Assembly (NCBI GenBank): GCA_964017065.1
Contig: OZ024785.1
Coordinates: 9,627,086 to 9,691,085 of the forward strand
From: Haliclona indistincta
Lineage: Eukaryota > Porifera > Demospongiae > Haplosclerida > Chalinidae
Reading direction: 5' to 3'
DNA: 64,000 bases
A program made the position numbers and the translations under genes. Under the pieces are notes generated by a model. It did not search any database and had not been told where the DNA came from. It saw only the letters and a list, made by a program, of their open reading frames with translations. Shown here piece after piece: positions 12,639 to 36,215 of the stretch (its first letter is position 1; each line of letters starts with the position of its first letter).

Positions 12639-13097
12639 TCAATCTTCAGCTCTTGGTGCTCTGGTATAAATCATCTGTGAATGGTGACGTGACACCACTC
12701 TGATGGTTCCCTTGGCAAGCATATCCTCCAACGCTCTCCGGGCGAGGGAAGCTCTGATCTTTAATCGCTCAGAGACAACTGAGGGAGTGATCAACTTGTA
12801 GTTAGGAACCTCCTTTTGTAGCTTGTCAAACGTTGCTTTGTCGAACATAGCCATATTGTTAAGCTTGTCCCTCACCTTTCCCTTCGACCATTTCTATAAT
12901 CAGTAACAAGAGTAAAACAATTTCTTTTGTGTGTGTTCTTCCTACCTTCTTCTTTGCTTTGCCTCCCGATGGCTTAGCCGACTTTCCCTGAGTGGGTTTC
13001 TTACCACCCTTTTGAGGTTGCTTCTGCTGTTGTTTGGGCGGCTAAACAAAAACGAAACACATAGAGACGTTGAAAGATTCTCATTCCTGCCTACCAT
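12639..13097 (-). CDS. RPS25: Ribosomal protein eS25
   Basis: Three exons: the ATG alone at 13095-13097 with a GTAGGC donor, exon 2 at 12946-13041, and exon 3 at 12639-12893. Exon 2 encodes [20 protein letters not shown], and exon 3 [19 protein letters not shown] followed by [20 protein letters not shown]. This is the whole eukaryotic small-subunit protein, with the usual lysine-rich head and winged-helix core. An exon made of only the start codon is common in ribosomal protein genes. Complete and intact, divergent from ACBP. Confidence 0.96.
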
Positions 13098-13264
13098 TTT
13101 GCCCGAAATTTGTCTCACATGTGGTTGTGCATCACGCATGCGCACATCACACAAAGTAGATTTGCAAAAAAATAATTAATTAGATCGAGCGAGCCTAGCG
13201 CGAGCGCCTGCCAGCCACCCAGCTGATCTTAACAGTTTTGAACATCCAGCAAGCTGCAGCAAAC
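13098..13264. promoter_or_regulatory. Shared divergent promoter region RPS25/ACBP
   Basis: 167 bases separate the start codons. The stretch is pyrimidine- and CpG-containing, with GAGCGAGCCTAGCGCGAGCG near 13187. No TATA box is seen. The promoter function is inferred from layout. Confidence 0.5.
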
Positions 13265-13528
13265 ATGAGCAGTCCAGAGTTCGAAAAAGCTGCGGAGGAC
13301 GTTAAGCAATTGACGGTTCGCCCAACTAACGAGGAACTGTTGGAGTTGTATGGCTACTTCAAGCAGGCAACAGTAGGTGACTGCAACACAGCTCGCCCCG
13401 GCATGTTTGATCTGAAGGGAAAGGCAAAATGGGATTCTTGGAACGCTCAGAAGGGAACTAGCAAGGAGGACGCAGAGAAGAAATACATAGACTTTGCGAG
13501 GGGTATCATTGCAAAGTACTCAAACTGA
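13265..13528 (+). CDS. ACBP: Acyl-CoA-binding protein
   Basis: One exon, 87 residues, the usual length of the small soluble family. It starts [16 protein letters not shown] and contains the family signature: [18 protein letters not shown], then [17 protein letters not shown], then [14 protein letters not shown]. Tyr, Lys and Trp positions that contact the CoA and acyl chain ([15 protein letters not shown]) are present. The protein binds medium- and long-chain acyl-CoA esters in the cytosol and supplies them to lipid enzymes. In-frame sequence upstream of ATG 13265 has no other ATG. Intact. Confidence 0.95.
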   Translation: MSSPEFEKAAEDVKQLTVRPTNEELLELYGYFKQATVGDCNTARPGMFDLKGKAKWDSWNAQKGTSKEDAEKKYIDFARGIIAKYSN

Positions 13529-13790
13529 GGGCATCCATTATGAGTAAGAACACGTGTACTGTGGTAAAGAACTCCCATGTTAGAGTGTCTGTGTGTATTG
13601 TATAACTTATTATTTTTACGTGACAGTTGTTGTTGGAAGTAGTATGAGCTACTGGTGTTGGGCAGCATTATTATTTATATATGGTCTCCATGATTATCAT
13701 ACAGTTGCCATAATTTAGTTGCCAAATAATAATAATAATTATTCATGTAGTTCTGGCTGATAGATAAAACACATATAATACACACAGTTA

Positions 13791-15434
13791 TTATTCCTCC
13801 TCATTCTCCTGTGGTTTTGATTGCATCGATGAGTATCTATAGACAAAGATAAGAATCATCACAATAATAACGGCAGCATGCAGCTAGCTGTCTCCATCAT
13901 ACCTGATTTTTCTTTGACACCAGTTGAGAAAATACGGTCGTTGAAATAGCTTTTCGACTTCCTCTAGTGAAACTCCTCTAGTCTCAGGTACGAACAGAGT
14001 GAAGAACACAAGACCCAGGAATCCTAGACATGCATAGACACCAAAAGTCGCTGGTTGACCAAGAGCATCTGCTGTCGAGAGAAAAGTCAGTGAGACGACC
14101 AGATTGAAGATCCAGTTAGTAGAGGTTGCAATAGCAATGGCAGTGCTACGGGCCCAGGTTGGGTATATTTCAGAATTGATGGTCCACGGGAGAGGTCCCA
14201 TACCGGGTGCAAAGAACATGATGTACATAAAGAGGGCTGCAATAGTCAGCCAAGCGAACTGGTTGCTGGGGCAAGAGTTTTTGAACCAGAGATGTGTGTC
14301 TGATAAGCTGATGTTGCTTTCCACTTGATCAGAATAAGTACCACATGTGTTGTTAGTGTCTAGAGTGAAGACACTGCGTTGATCGGAGGTGGTAAAGTTG
14401 ATCTGAGAGCAAGTCCCATTGTAGTATGTAGATTCATTGATACGCACCACACAAAACCCACATTGAGAGTTGCTGACACAAGCACCACAAGATGCATAGT
14501 TACATGAGTTGTTGCCCAGAGGTGTAGCAGGTTGACTGTAATGATCTGATAGTATGAAAGCTACAGAGAGAACCAGGAACCCAAATATCACTCCCACTAG
14601 ACTCCCAAGCAGCAGTTTCCTGCGTCCAACACGATCAACCAACACTAGTCCCAGTACTGTGAAAATGGCGTTACCAAATGCCGGCACAGCTGCTAACCAT
14701 ATTGCAGACCGATCGTCAAAACCAGCCATTTGAATGATAGATGCACTGTAATACCTATACAACACAATAGCTTGATTGACTACTATTGTATAGTATCTGT
14801 ATAGCATGCTTACATTACTGTATTGATACCAGACAGTTGCTGAAATGCTTGTAATGAGCAGCCAACCATCAGTGCCAACAATACTGTTCGAGTATTGAAG
14901 AAACGAACGATAGATTCCTTCCAACCTGACATGAAAAGGATAAAAGACTCAGGTATACCACAAACACACACACACAAGACAACAAAGACAAAGTTTACCC
15001 GCCACCCTCCTCAAGAGGAGTTCTACACCATGAATGTGGAAGTGATTCCACACCATGAATGTGCAGGTGGTGATGCGGACCCAGCAGTAAGGATGGAACA
15101 TACGTGCTAGGATTCCTGTGCACTAAGCAGGTTCTAGGGCCGGTGCTAGCATGATGGTATCTCCTGAAGCCTGGCCAGGCATCGTGCAGGAGCATCCAGC
15201 TGTGATCACAACAGGAGGCGTGAACATGTGCCACATGGACCTCCTATTGTACATGACCACAGCCAGTGAACTTTGCCTCCCCAGTACAAGACCAGGTACC
15301 CGTTTTACAGATGGGTCAGCTGGTGGGCTGGAGTACATGTGATGGTTTTTTTTCCTCCTGCTCTGGGATTCGAACCAGTGTCCTCTGGGTTGTAAGCCCA
15401 AGACTCTACCAGTTGAACCACCAGGGCACCCACA

Positions 15435-15486
<52 letters not shown>

Positions 15487-16528
15487 AATCTTGTTGTCCA
15501 AGTACTTCTTATGATCAGTTACAATGTCCAGTAGCTCCTTGTCTATGTCCTCTTTAGCTCTCAGCTTTGTCAGCACATTTAGTGCCTTTTCTTCTTTTCC
15601 ATGATACACTAGCCATCGTGGACTCTCCGGTAGAAACAAGAAACCAACAAACATACACAATGATGGAACACCAGCTAAACCCAACATGTACCTAGTATCA
15701 GAGAAAATAAATTTTACTGACTGCACATTTTGTCACTATTTCTGCATGGACCTGTATGTTAAAAAATCCTTGGAAATAATATGCTAGCTAGAACTTACTT
15801 CCATCCATGAGCAACAGAAGCAAAGGCACCACCCAATACAGTGGCTATGAATTGTCCAGTAGTTACAAACAGGTTATTGAGCACAACTAGCTTTCCTCTC
15901 ATGCTCAATGGAGCACACTCAGCTATGTACATTGGGACGGCCATTGCAGAAAATCCAATCGCCACACCCACTGTTCCTCTCCCCACTAGCAACATGTACT
16001 TGTTGACTGCTGCTCCCATCACTGCAGCGCCGAGTGTGAAAATGACAGAGGATATCATCAGTACTGGTTTGCGACCAAGGAGGTCACACAGGAAGCCAGC
16101 AATGGCGGCTGATAAACCAGCACAGCCTATGGTGACACCCACTATCAGCTCATGCCACAAAGGAGTGAGAGAGAACTCTCTATCAATCAGTAACATGGCA
16201 CCAGATACCACTCCTGTGTCATAGCCAAACAAGAAACCACCTGGAAGAATACATGGATGATGAACTACACAAGTATCATCTCCTACTTGTGTCATTTACC
16301 AGTTGCTGAAAAGAGCGTCAGCAGTGCTAAGAACACGTTCACCCTCCATGATCTTGTGTGATTACCGTTAGTCCTCGCGTTATTCACTATCTTGGCGTTA
16401 ACCAGCAGCAACTCTCCCTCGCCACTGTAGATTTTAGAGGCCTCGCTCTTGTCCATTTCTTGTTCGATTTCTTGCAACTCCATCAACAGTGCAGTGCCAT
16501 GCCGAGATCCGAGAAGTGTCGAGAACAA
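13791..16528 (-). CDS. SLC2A13: Proton/myo-inositol cotransporter (SLC2A13/HMIT-like)
   Basis: Major-facilitator sugar transporter of at least six exons. Exon 1 starts at 16528. Exon 2 (15799-16240) gives GFLFGYDTGVVSGAML and the DLLGRKPVL loop, exon 3 PESPRWLVYHGKEEKA, exon 4 the QAFQQLSGINTVM motif, and exon 5 (about 13910-14757) the DRVGRRKLLLG loop, FFAPGMGPLPWTINSEIYP and PETRGVSLEEVEKLF. A last exon at 13791-13833 gives SSMQSKPQENEEE and a stop. A Cys-rich luminal insert (ASCGACVSNSQCGFC) between TM9 and TM10 sets HMIT apart from GLUT proteins. HMIT imports myo-inositol with protons. The donor of exon 3 is the first GT of a long (GT)n tract, followed by an inserted SINE. The 5' end overlaps divergent COG8. 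Confidence 0.92.
14998..15430 (-). mobile_element. tRNA-derived SINE in SLC2A13 intron
   Basis: On the minus strand the element begins with a tRNA-like head at 15355-15427: GCCCTGGTGGTTCAACTGG (A box), a TGGG/CCCA anticodon stem with a CTTACAA loop (anticodon UAC, valine type), and a perfect B box GGTTCGAATCC. An unrelated body of about 350 bases follows with no open frame, and the (GT)n tract lies directly upstream. The 3' end pairs poorly with GCCCTGG, so this is not a working tRNA gene. The body end near 15000 is approximate. Confidence 0.7.
15355..15427 (-). ncRNA. tRNA-Val(UAC)-like SINE head with Pol III A and B boxes
   Basis: Internal Pol III promoter: A box TGGTTCAACTGG near the 5' end and B box GGTTCGAATCC about 40 bases on. 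The acceptor stem is not complementary and the T stem has mismatches, as expected for a SINE and not for a functional tRNA. Confidence 0.65.
15431..15485. repeat. (GT)n tract that contains the SLC2A13 exon 3 splice donor
   Basis: On the minus strand the exon ends KKYLDNKI plus one G and runs straight into GTGTGTGT, repeated about 25 times with CG variants at the far end. The next exon begins GTTGGAAGG after CATGTCAG, so the phase fits a donor at the very first GT. Confidence 0.75.
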
Positions 16529-17369
16529 CGCCTACTAAAATTAGTGACACGCCTCTCAAACATGGCGGACGAAGTTACCACTTCTCTTTCGTCGTCACTG
16601 TTCCAAGACGCTTTTCCAGGTAAGCAATGCTAAATCTTTGCATGTGTAGCACTAAAAAACTAATGTGTTGTAAGCAGTAATCTGCTAAACAATATTTATA
16701 TCACACGGTCGCCCAACCATTGTGCTGTTTCTACAGAGGAATGGAGGAGAGACCCTGAGTTTTCACAATACTTTTCTGAGCTGACATCGTTCACTATTGA
16801 TCGACTATGTGAGTAGTTTGTTTTGTGGGAATGTTTTTGTCAGTTTACCACTTGCAGCACGGGAACCGGGTCTTATCAGAGAGGAACAGGAATGTGTCCT
16901 CAACTCTACTCAGAAGCTTGCCTTCAATAACTATAACACTTTCATACAGACAGCTGTTTGCTCTCAAGTAGTTTTTAGAGATGTAAGCAGTAAATCCATT
17001 GCTGTAATTTAATCTAATGCAGTTTATTTCAGTGGAACAACATGTGTGTAAGCTGGTGGAATTGGTTCCAGAGTTTGTGGCTGCATGTAAGCAGTTTGGG
17101 ACTGAGTCTCAGGACATTAGCACCAAGTATGCACTACATGAGCAATTCGATTTGTCAAGTTCTCTTTTTTCTCTTCAGACGAAAGCTGAACTCTCATGCA
17201 CTCTCTAAACACACTCAACTACTTGAAGTGTTGGAGATTCCTCCAACACTTCAAGGAACACACGTTTCCTCAACTGATGGAAACGTGTGTTCGTAATGGC
17301 TACTATGAGGAAGCCTTGGAGCTAAGCAGTCATGTTAGGAGAATGGAGAAAAAGCACAGTGACATATGA
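16499..17369 (+). pseudogene. COG8: COG8 5' exons, frameshifted and truncated
   Basis: Five exons match the start of conserved oligomeric Golgi complex subunit 8, a vesicle-tethering protein. They are 16562-16619 (ATG 16562; an in-frame ATG at 16499 also exists), 16737-16808, 16858-16982, 17023-17126 and 17179 onward. Key stretches are EEWRRDPEFSQYF, LAFNNYNTFIQTA, FISVEQHVCKLVELVPEF and [13 protein letters not shown]. All splice sites fit. In exon 5 a 28-nt insertion at 17243-17270 shifts the frame; after it the true frame resumes as [19 protein letters not shown], then [11 protein letters not shown] and a stop at about 17367. Human COG8 goes on for more than 400 further residues and none of these are found downstream. 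I call it a broken 5' fragment. An intact allele or copy elsewhere is likely, since COG8 is conserved. Confidence 0.8.
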
Positions 17370-17484
17370 CAAATCCACTGTTTTTGGAAATCTCGTACGC
17401 GAACCAGGCTAGTGTCGGACCCCTCGAGATAGACAACATCAGAATGGTAGGCGAAGCAGCCGCGTTTGTACGCCGACAATTGGA

Positions 17485-18250
17485 AAGGGGGTAATTCCGT
17501 AACTTTCATATTTCATACTGAAACCGCTCTACTGGAACGAAAGCAAGGACAATCTGTCTACAATACAGCATGTGCTAATCCTTGACTATAGTGGATCAAT
17601 ACTACTGCGAAGATTGCTTGTGCAAACCTTCGAGTATAGAACGGCAGAGCAAAATTCTCACCTTTTCGGAGAATACAGTCTTATTTGATTGATCGGCTGT
17701 TGTACATGGAGCTTCACACGAATAAACTTATCGGCACTACCAGCATGAAGCTAAGCCATCTTGCATGCCTTGCAGCTAACAAGAGTTCTGGCGCAGCTAT
17801 CTTTTCTGAGATAGAACCATGAAGCTATCTTGCTGTAAAAAGGGCAGAGCCTTGACCAGCCCCGCCCAATCATAACTCAATGGCGTGAATCCATCTAGGT
17901 GCATTTATTTCTCAGGAAGGACAGCTGCGCCAGAGTTCGTATTTGCTGAATATTATGCCAGATGACTTAGCTACATGCTGATAGTGTCAATAGATCTAGT
18001 CGCGTAAAGGTACCCGAACAACAGCTGATCGCGCAGACTACTGATTTTTCGGAGCTTACAAAAAGGTATGGATTTTGCTCTGCCGTTCTATACTATAAAG
18101 CCAGCACAAGCGATCTCCGTCAAATAATCGATCTACTATAGCCAGAGATTAGCGCATGCTATGTTGCACCCCGATTCCTTTTGCTTTCTGTCGAGCAGAA
18201 TGGCTTTAGTACAAAAATTACGGAATTACCCAATTTACGGAATTACCCCC
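17485..18250. mobile_element. Foldback element with GGTAATTCCGTAA ends
   Basis: The left end GGGGGTAATTCCGTAA is repeated inverted at the right (TTACGGAATTACCCCC). Arms of about 180 bases match with moderate divergence, for example ATAGAACGGCAGAGCAAAAT at 17635 against ATTTTGCTCTGCCGTTCTAT at 18072. A second inverted pair (GAGTTCTGGCGCAGCT / AGCTGCGCCAGAGTTC) lies inside at 17780-17940. The right end carries a doubled tip. No coding capacity is seen. It directly follows the COG8 break. Confidence 0.65.
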
Positions 18251-18338
18251 GTTTACCTTAACTTAAAACATGTGCAGCAGCATCCCTCTGTTACTACATG
18301 TATTAATATAGTTTTTGTTAAAACTTTTTACCAAACTA

Positions 18339-19620
18339 TCAATTTTTTGTTTTAGTTACAAAATTAACTATTCCAAGACTAGGTTGATCCTTTCTGATGG
18401 GTATTACAATAGTCCTGTTCACTCTACTCCCTTCCTGTAGCATTTTCTGTAGAACAGAACTCTTTTGAGCTTCTGCAATGATCGCCTCGCCTGTCTCTAC
18501 TGCAGTCGACGATACAACAATTGTATCTTTGATAATACTATCAACCTAGGAAAATATGCACCGTTACTTGGACACATACACATATACCACATACCATAAT
18601 CAATAGCTTTAACTTGGGCTCGACAACCTCTTCTAAACAATCAGGCCATGACTGCTCTAACACTCCTTTATCACTGACCGGTACTCCCAGTATTCTACCA
18701 GCTGTCTTCATATCTAAACCAGTAATACAATATGAATTCTGTAGTATCACGTGCTCAGCATTGCATTGCTATTATTACTGCACTGAACCATGCTGGCTTG
18801 CGCTGAGCGTCAGTGTAAACGTGGTACAAATATCTTTAGACTGAGTTTACCTTCCCATAGTTGGCTAGCAATGTGAGGAGCAATGGGACTTATGAGCTGT
18901 AGTCCAATGGCAAGAGAGGAGTGGTACTCATGTGAGACAGCCACCTGCTGTTTCTCAACAGGAGACAGGTGAGACCAAAAGGGCAAACACTGTATGTGAG
19001 TAAATAACTAGCCAGAATGCACACGCTAACTCACTAAGGAACTCATGAAACGCATGGCAGCTAACACTCCATTATTTAATAGTCTACGATCTTCAAAACA
19101 TCTTGTCACCTGATTAACATGTGATCAACAACCATGAAATGACACACACAGACCTACCTCTCTGATAGCCTTGTTAGTTCTAGATACAATCTCATGTCTA
19201 CGAGTGGTACTCAACTCCTCAACATCAGAACCACTGAGTTTAGAACAGGCACTGATGTGTTTATGTACACAAGACCAGGCACTACGCAGCAGCCATTGAT
19301 GTGCGTTAAATACATCTATAGCAAATCAACAATGCCACAATCACTCTACTGATATTACCGTCATCATCAAAGCTAATCACTTCCACAGTCCGTCGCTAAA
19401 TGTGAACACAGTCACTGTCATGTAAGTGGTTCTTACTTTGAGTACATACACACGAACAGCATCTGCTCCGTACTTGTTGATAAGATCAACTGGATTGACT
19501 CCATTGTGTTTGGATTTACTCATCTTCTGATCTCTAATCAGCTGGTCCACCTCTTCAGGTAGCAAGTACTGCCCTGTTTCAGCCATTCTGTACGTCTTGG
19601 CTAAAACCATTCCCTAATGT
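18339..19620 (-). pseudogene. LARS2: LARS2 3' exon block, tandem copy A
   Basis: A second copy of the last six or so exons of mitochondrial leucyl-tRNA synthetase, downstream of the main gene. It contains the KMSKS loop exon (GQYLLPEEVDQL, then KMSKSKHNGVNPVDLI), the anticodon-binding exons (SPVEKQQVAVSHEYHSSLA, LQLISPIAPHIASQLW) and the C-terminal exons (GVLEQSWPDCLEEVVEPK, then VDSIIKDTIVV, ending NFVTKTKN and a stop at 18339). Frames and splice sites are open. Compared with the copy at 20.1-24.6 kb, it lacks 30 nt just before KMSKS, removing ten residues around the KELVTEWE stretch. It has no large insertions. It could be a decaying duplicate or an alternative 3' end. Confidence 0.75.
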
Positions 19621-20085
19621 AAAGTGAGTATGTCATACTACAGAACATGTCTAGGTCTTCTGTAAATTCCGACCAAGAGAACATGAGATAATGATTATAG
19701 TGAGAGGGAACTTGAAGAATAGGCTGAGAATAGGTGTCAGAGAGTAAGGGCCTGACTGAGAGGGAGTGGAGTAATGTATGGTGAAGCTCTGGCTCCCATC
19801 TTATGATAGACACCTTGTAGTGATACACACACAGTTGTGCTGGAAGTAGGTGTGTACAACAGGCCGGGCTCTTCTTTTCAATCTAGCCAGCATATACTGT
19901 CCAATTGTAACTAGCCTCTACTAGCCTATGAAATTATTATTAATCTGCTAATCACAGTGTCTAATATTGAAGCATCAGGGAATGGTTCCAAATGTCATAC
20001 AACTACAACAGAAAGTCAAACATAGTAATAATGGCCGAATCAAGTGCAGTTTCAGTAGTCAATGGTGTTTAAAGTTACCAAACTA
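19621..20085. other. Spacer between LARS2 copies, no feature seen
   Basis: About 460 bases with no coding signal, tRNA or obvious inverted repeat. Short simple stretches only. Confidence 0.5.
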
Positions 20086-33086
<13,001 letters not shown>

Positions 33087-33298
33087 TTCTGCCACGTGCT
33101 TCTGACGATTACAAAGAAGTCTGACTCAGCTAGTGTTAGCCACGCCCTTAATTTTTTGCAAGAATGGAGTCGCGTGTGATGCTAGCCAGCTGTGTTATTT
33201 ATAGTTGGTCTTTAACAGACATTAGTATACTAACATATATGGCTACCTCTAGCTAGCTGACGCGCCTTGACTCTTGAACGCTATAATACCATAGTGAG

Positions 33299-33403
33299 CT
33301 AGTCATATGCATATATTTCACAGCATGGAGCTGCCTGCTCTGATGCATGCTCTACACTATCATAGGCTGGATTACTGTTCATAGTGAATGGATGATTGTT
33401 TTG
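33299..33403 (-). pseudogene. Orphan receptor-tail exon (NPAYDSV), copy 1
   Basis: After a CAGCAG acceptor the minus strand reads QNNHPFTMNSNPAYDSVEH and on to IYAYD and a stop at 33299. NPxY with surrounding polar residues is the style of a tyrosine-signalling cytoplasmic tail. Copies lie at about 52672-52765 and 53395-53490. No upstream exons of a receptor are present here, so it is a stray exon carried with the duplicated LARS2 block. Confidence 0.45.
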
Positions 33404-33589
33404 CTGCTGTAACTGAAGAGTTACGTAGAGTCAGGTAAAACCCAGTTAAATTACCCAGGTATAACTGGCATAATAATTGTGTTGCACATAATGCTACATA
33501 TAAAATTTTGATGTGCCAAATGTCCAGAAAAAACATAGTAAATCGATCATAAATCGCTGAAAGCAGCTAAACAACACCAGACTGCAGAG

Positions 33590-35230
33590 TCTGGCAGAAG
33601 ACAAGAGAGAGCATTTCGTGAAAACCCATGGCAGTTTGCCAAATCAGTCTGTTGTTATCCATTAGCAACTAATGAACCATCTTTCAAAGCTCAGACGGCA
33701 TTGACCTACTTCAGGGAGTCATTTTCAGTCGCAGGTTCTACCCTCGCTGAGCTGCCAAGCTGGCTAGAGGATGTGATGCCTTCCCCTGAAATCTCCAATG
33801 AATTCAATTTATCCCCAATCGTTCCTACAGTGTTCCACACGAAGAGAGTAAAAAAATAGTTTTTGCACATTTTGCTTCATATCTCAGTAACTAATGATTC
33901 TACTGGCATGTTGCATGTATCAGAATGATCCTCTATCCTTACTGAACACCCTGATTTATATGGCTTCAAGTCACGTGACATGGGCGTGGCACAACAAGGC
34001 GGGATATCGGACCCTCTGGAAGGACAAGGTTTAGGAGAGAACTTTTGAATTACTGGTAGTTAAGATTTCTTAACGCTGCATTAAAACCCTCACCCAGGGC
34101 GCCTACCTGTGGGCTAAGTGTTTTGCCTTAACTTTCATTAGTTCGGCGTCAGGGAGCAAATAATAGCGTCCTCGACCGACCAAAAGCTTTAGGACGGGAA
34201 ATCCGATTCTCTGGGAGTTAAGGTCCAAGATTAGGAAATTGCATTGCCAATACATTCATCTTTACTTTAGCACTTGCGCAGAGTCTGTAGAAATACGCAC
34301 ATCGACAAACGCGACTGTTCTCTGCTAGAGCGCTGTTTTCTGACCGCCATCTTGCTAGTTTAATGGATTTTTGTGATGTCACGCATAATAAATATTATCA
34401 TGTGATGATACAAAATACATTGAATCAGTTTAGTAGTTATGACTCATCACTGGTTAATAACCAACGTGTGACATCACAAAAAGCCATTAACTAGCAAGAT
34501 GGCGGTCAGAAAACAGCGCTCTAGCAGAGAACAGTCGCGTTTGTCGATGTGCGCATTTCTACGGACTCTGCGCAAGTGCTAAAGTAAAGGTGAATGTATT
34601 GGCAATACAATTTCCTAATCTTGGACCTTAACTCCCAGAGAATCGGATTTCCCGTCCTAAAGCTTTTGGTCGGTCGAGGACGCTATTATTTGCTCCCTGA
34701 CGCCGAACTAATGAAAGTTAAGGCAAAACACTTAGCCCACAGGTAGGCGCCCTGGGTGAGGGTTTTAATGCAGCGTTAAGAAATCTTAACTACCAGTAAT
34801 TCAAAAGTTCTCTCCTAAACCTTGTCATTCCAGAGGGTCCGATATCCCGCCTTGTTGTGCCACGCCCATGTCACGTGACTTGAAGCCATATAAATCAGGG
34901 TGTTCAGTAAGGATAGAGGATCATTCTGATACATGCAACATGCCAGTAGAATCATTAGTTACTGAGATATGAAGCAAAATGTGCAAAAACTATTTTTTTA
35001 CTCTCTTCGTGTGGAACACTGTAGCACAGTCAAGCGTATGCTGCAGAAATGCTCTCAATCATCCTCTCCTGGAGAGGATGGCATCATTTACTTGCACCTG
35101 AGAAAAATGCCAAGTTGTCACCACTTTTTGGCGACTCTATACTCAAAGATCCTCTTAGAGTCTCAGGAGGCACCTGCTGTTTCTCGTGATTGCAGAGTAC
35201 GAAATAATTTTGTTCCAAATACGGCAAGTG
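33590..35230 (+). mobile_element. LINE reverse-transcriptase fragment split by a MITE
   Basis: A coding frame from about 33587 (RENPWQFAKSVCCYP, then TYFRESFSVAG) runs to 33836, and resumes after the insertion at 35024 with VKRMLQKCSQSSSPGEDGI and LRKMPSCHHFLATLYSKI. SSPGxDGI is reverse-transcriptase block 1 of non-LTR elements. The frame continues in phase across the MITE. Beyond about 35160 the frame decays and no catalytic DD box is visible. Confidence 0.7.
33837..35021. mobile_element. Large palindromic mariner-type MITE, 1185 bp
   Basis: Ends CAGTGTTCCACACGAAGAG and exact inverse, flanked by TA on both sides. The arms are about 540-570 bases each, nearly identical, around a loop of roughly 50-110 bases. 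No transposase frame. It interrupts the LINE reverse transcriptase. Confidence 0.85.
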
Positions 35231-35850
35231 CTATTGGAGTGTGGGTACACCCATTTTCCGTGTAAAACGGGCAAGTAATAGCCTTGACACTGTAGATTAT
35301 ATTGTGCAAAGGGCAGCAAGAAAGAATAGTTCGGGTATTCCTGGCTTAAAAGAATGTTTTGTCAAAACAACATGCTTGTGAATGAAGAGAAAGAAGCATT
35401 CAACCTTTGTGTAGCAGCGTACACTTTACCATGGCATTTTCATATACCTCAAGCACGTCAGAACATAGATATTATAAAAGAACACAATCGAAAAACTAAC
35501 CACTAGAATGATCGGATCAACTTGACAATCGCACTGGTTGACTGTACACAGCGTGCAGTACAGGAAGACTGGCTTAGCCGCGTTCCTAACTTCCTGCAGT
35601 GTATACAAGTAATAATGAACTTAAAAGAACAAAATCAAGACTTGAAAAACTCACCAAGAGAACTGGCTAAGTACAAGAGAATGAAGATTGAACAGGATAC
35701 AACTAATGTACGTACAGTAGTAGCGTGCAAGAGCAACTGAACGCGCATGTGCTGCTGTGCAATAAAAGCGGCCGATTTCGTGGGAATCTATTTATAGCCA
35801 GCTGTGTTATTTATAGTTGGTATTCAAAAGACATTAGTATACTAACATAT
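35230..35850. other. Unassigned stretch
   Basis: No recognisable gene. 35790-35850 resembles 33187-33240 (GCCAGCTGTGTTATTTATAG and CATTAGTATACTAACATAT), so part of it belongs to the duplicated LARS2 5' flank. Confidence 0.4.
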
Positions 35851-35851
35851 T

Positions 35852-36205
35852 TGCTATTGTCACATTGTCACATTGCATATTGCATCACATTGCATATTGT
35901 CACATTGTCACATTGCATACTGCATCACATTGCATATTGTCACATTGTCACATTGCTATTGCCAGTCACATAGCATATTGTCACATTGCTATTGCCAGTC
36001 ACATTGTCACATTGCTATTGCCAGTCACATTGCATATTGTCACATTGCTATTGCCAGTCACATTGACATTGTCACATTGCATATTGTCACATTGCTATTG
36101 CCAGTCACATTGACATTGTCACATTGCTATTGCCAGTCACATTGACATTGTCACATTGCTATTGCCAGTCACATTGACATTGTCACATTGCATATTGCTA
36201 TGGTC
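35852..36205. repeat. CACATTG-based tandem repeat
   Basis: About 350 bases of irregularly repeated TCACATTG, TCACATTGCATATTG and CACATTGCTATTGCCAGT units. Long apparent open frames on the plus strand are by-products of the repeat. Confidence 0.95.
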
Positions 36206-36215
36206 ACATCACATT

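Noticed and set aside
15355..15427. Functional tRNA-Val gene
   Set aside because: The 5' and 3' acceptor strands do not pair and the T stem is imperfect; it continues into a SINE body.
15123..15514. 121- and 82-codon frames across the (GT)n tract
   Set aside because: Poly Val-Cys and His-Thr from a dinucleotide repeat fused to SINE sequence.
17023..17040. A 1-nt deletion at the COG8 exon 4 acceptor
   Set aside because: Using the acceptor at 17022 in place of 17032 restores a frame (FISVEQHV) that aligns without gaps, so no deletion is needed.
35865..36145. Overlapping open frames of 82-90 codons rich in His, Cys, Ile, Thr
   Set aside because: They are by-products of the CACATTG tandem repeat; every frame of the repeat is open.
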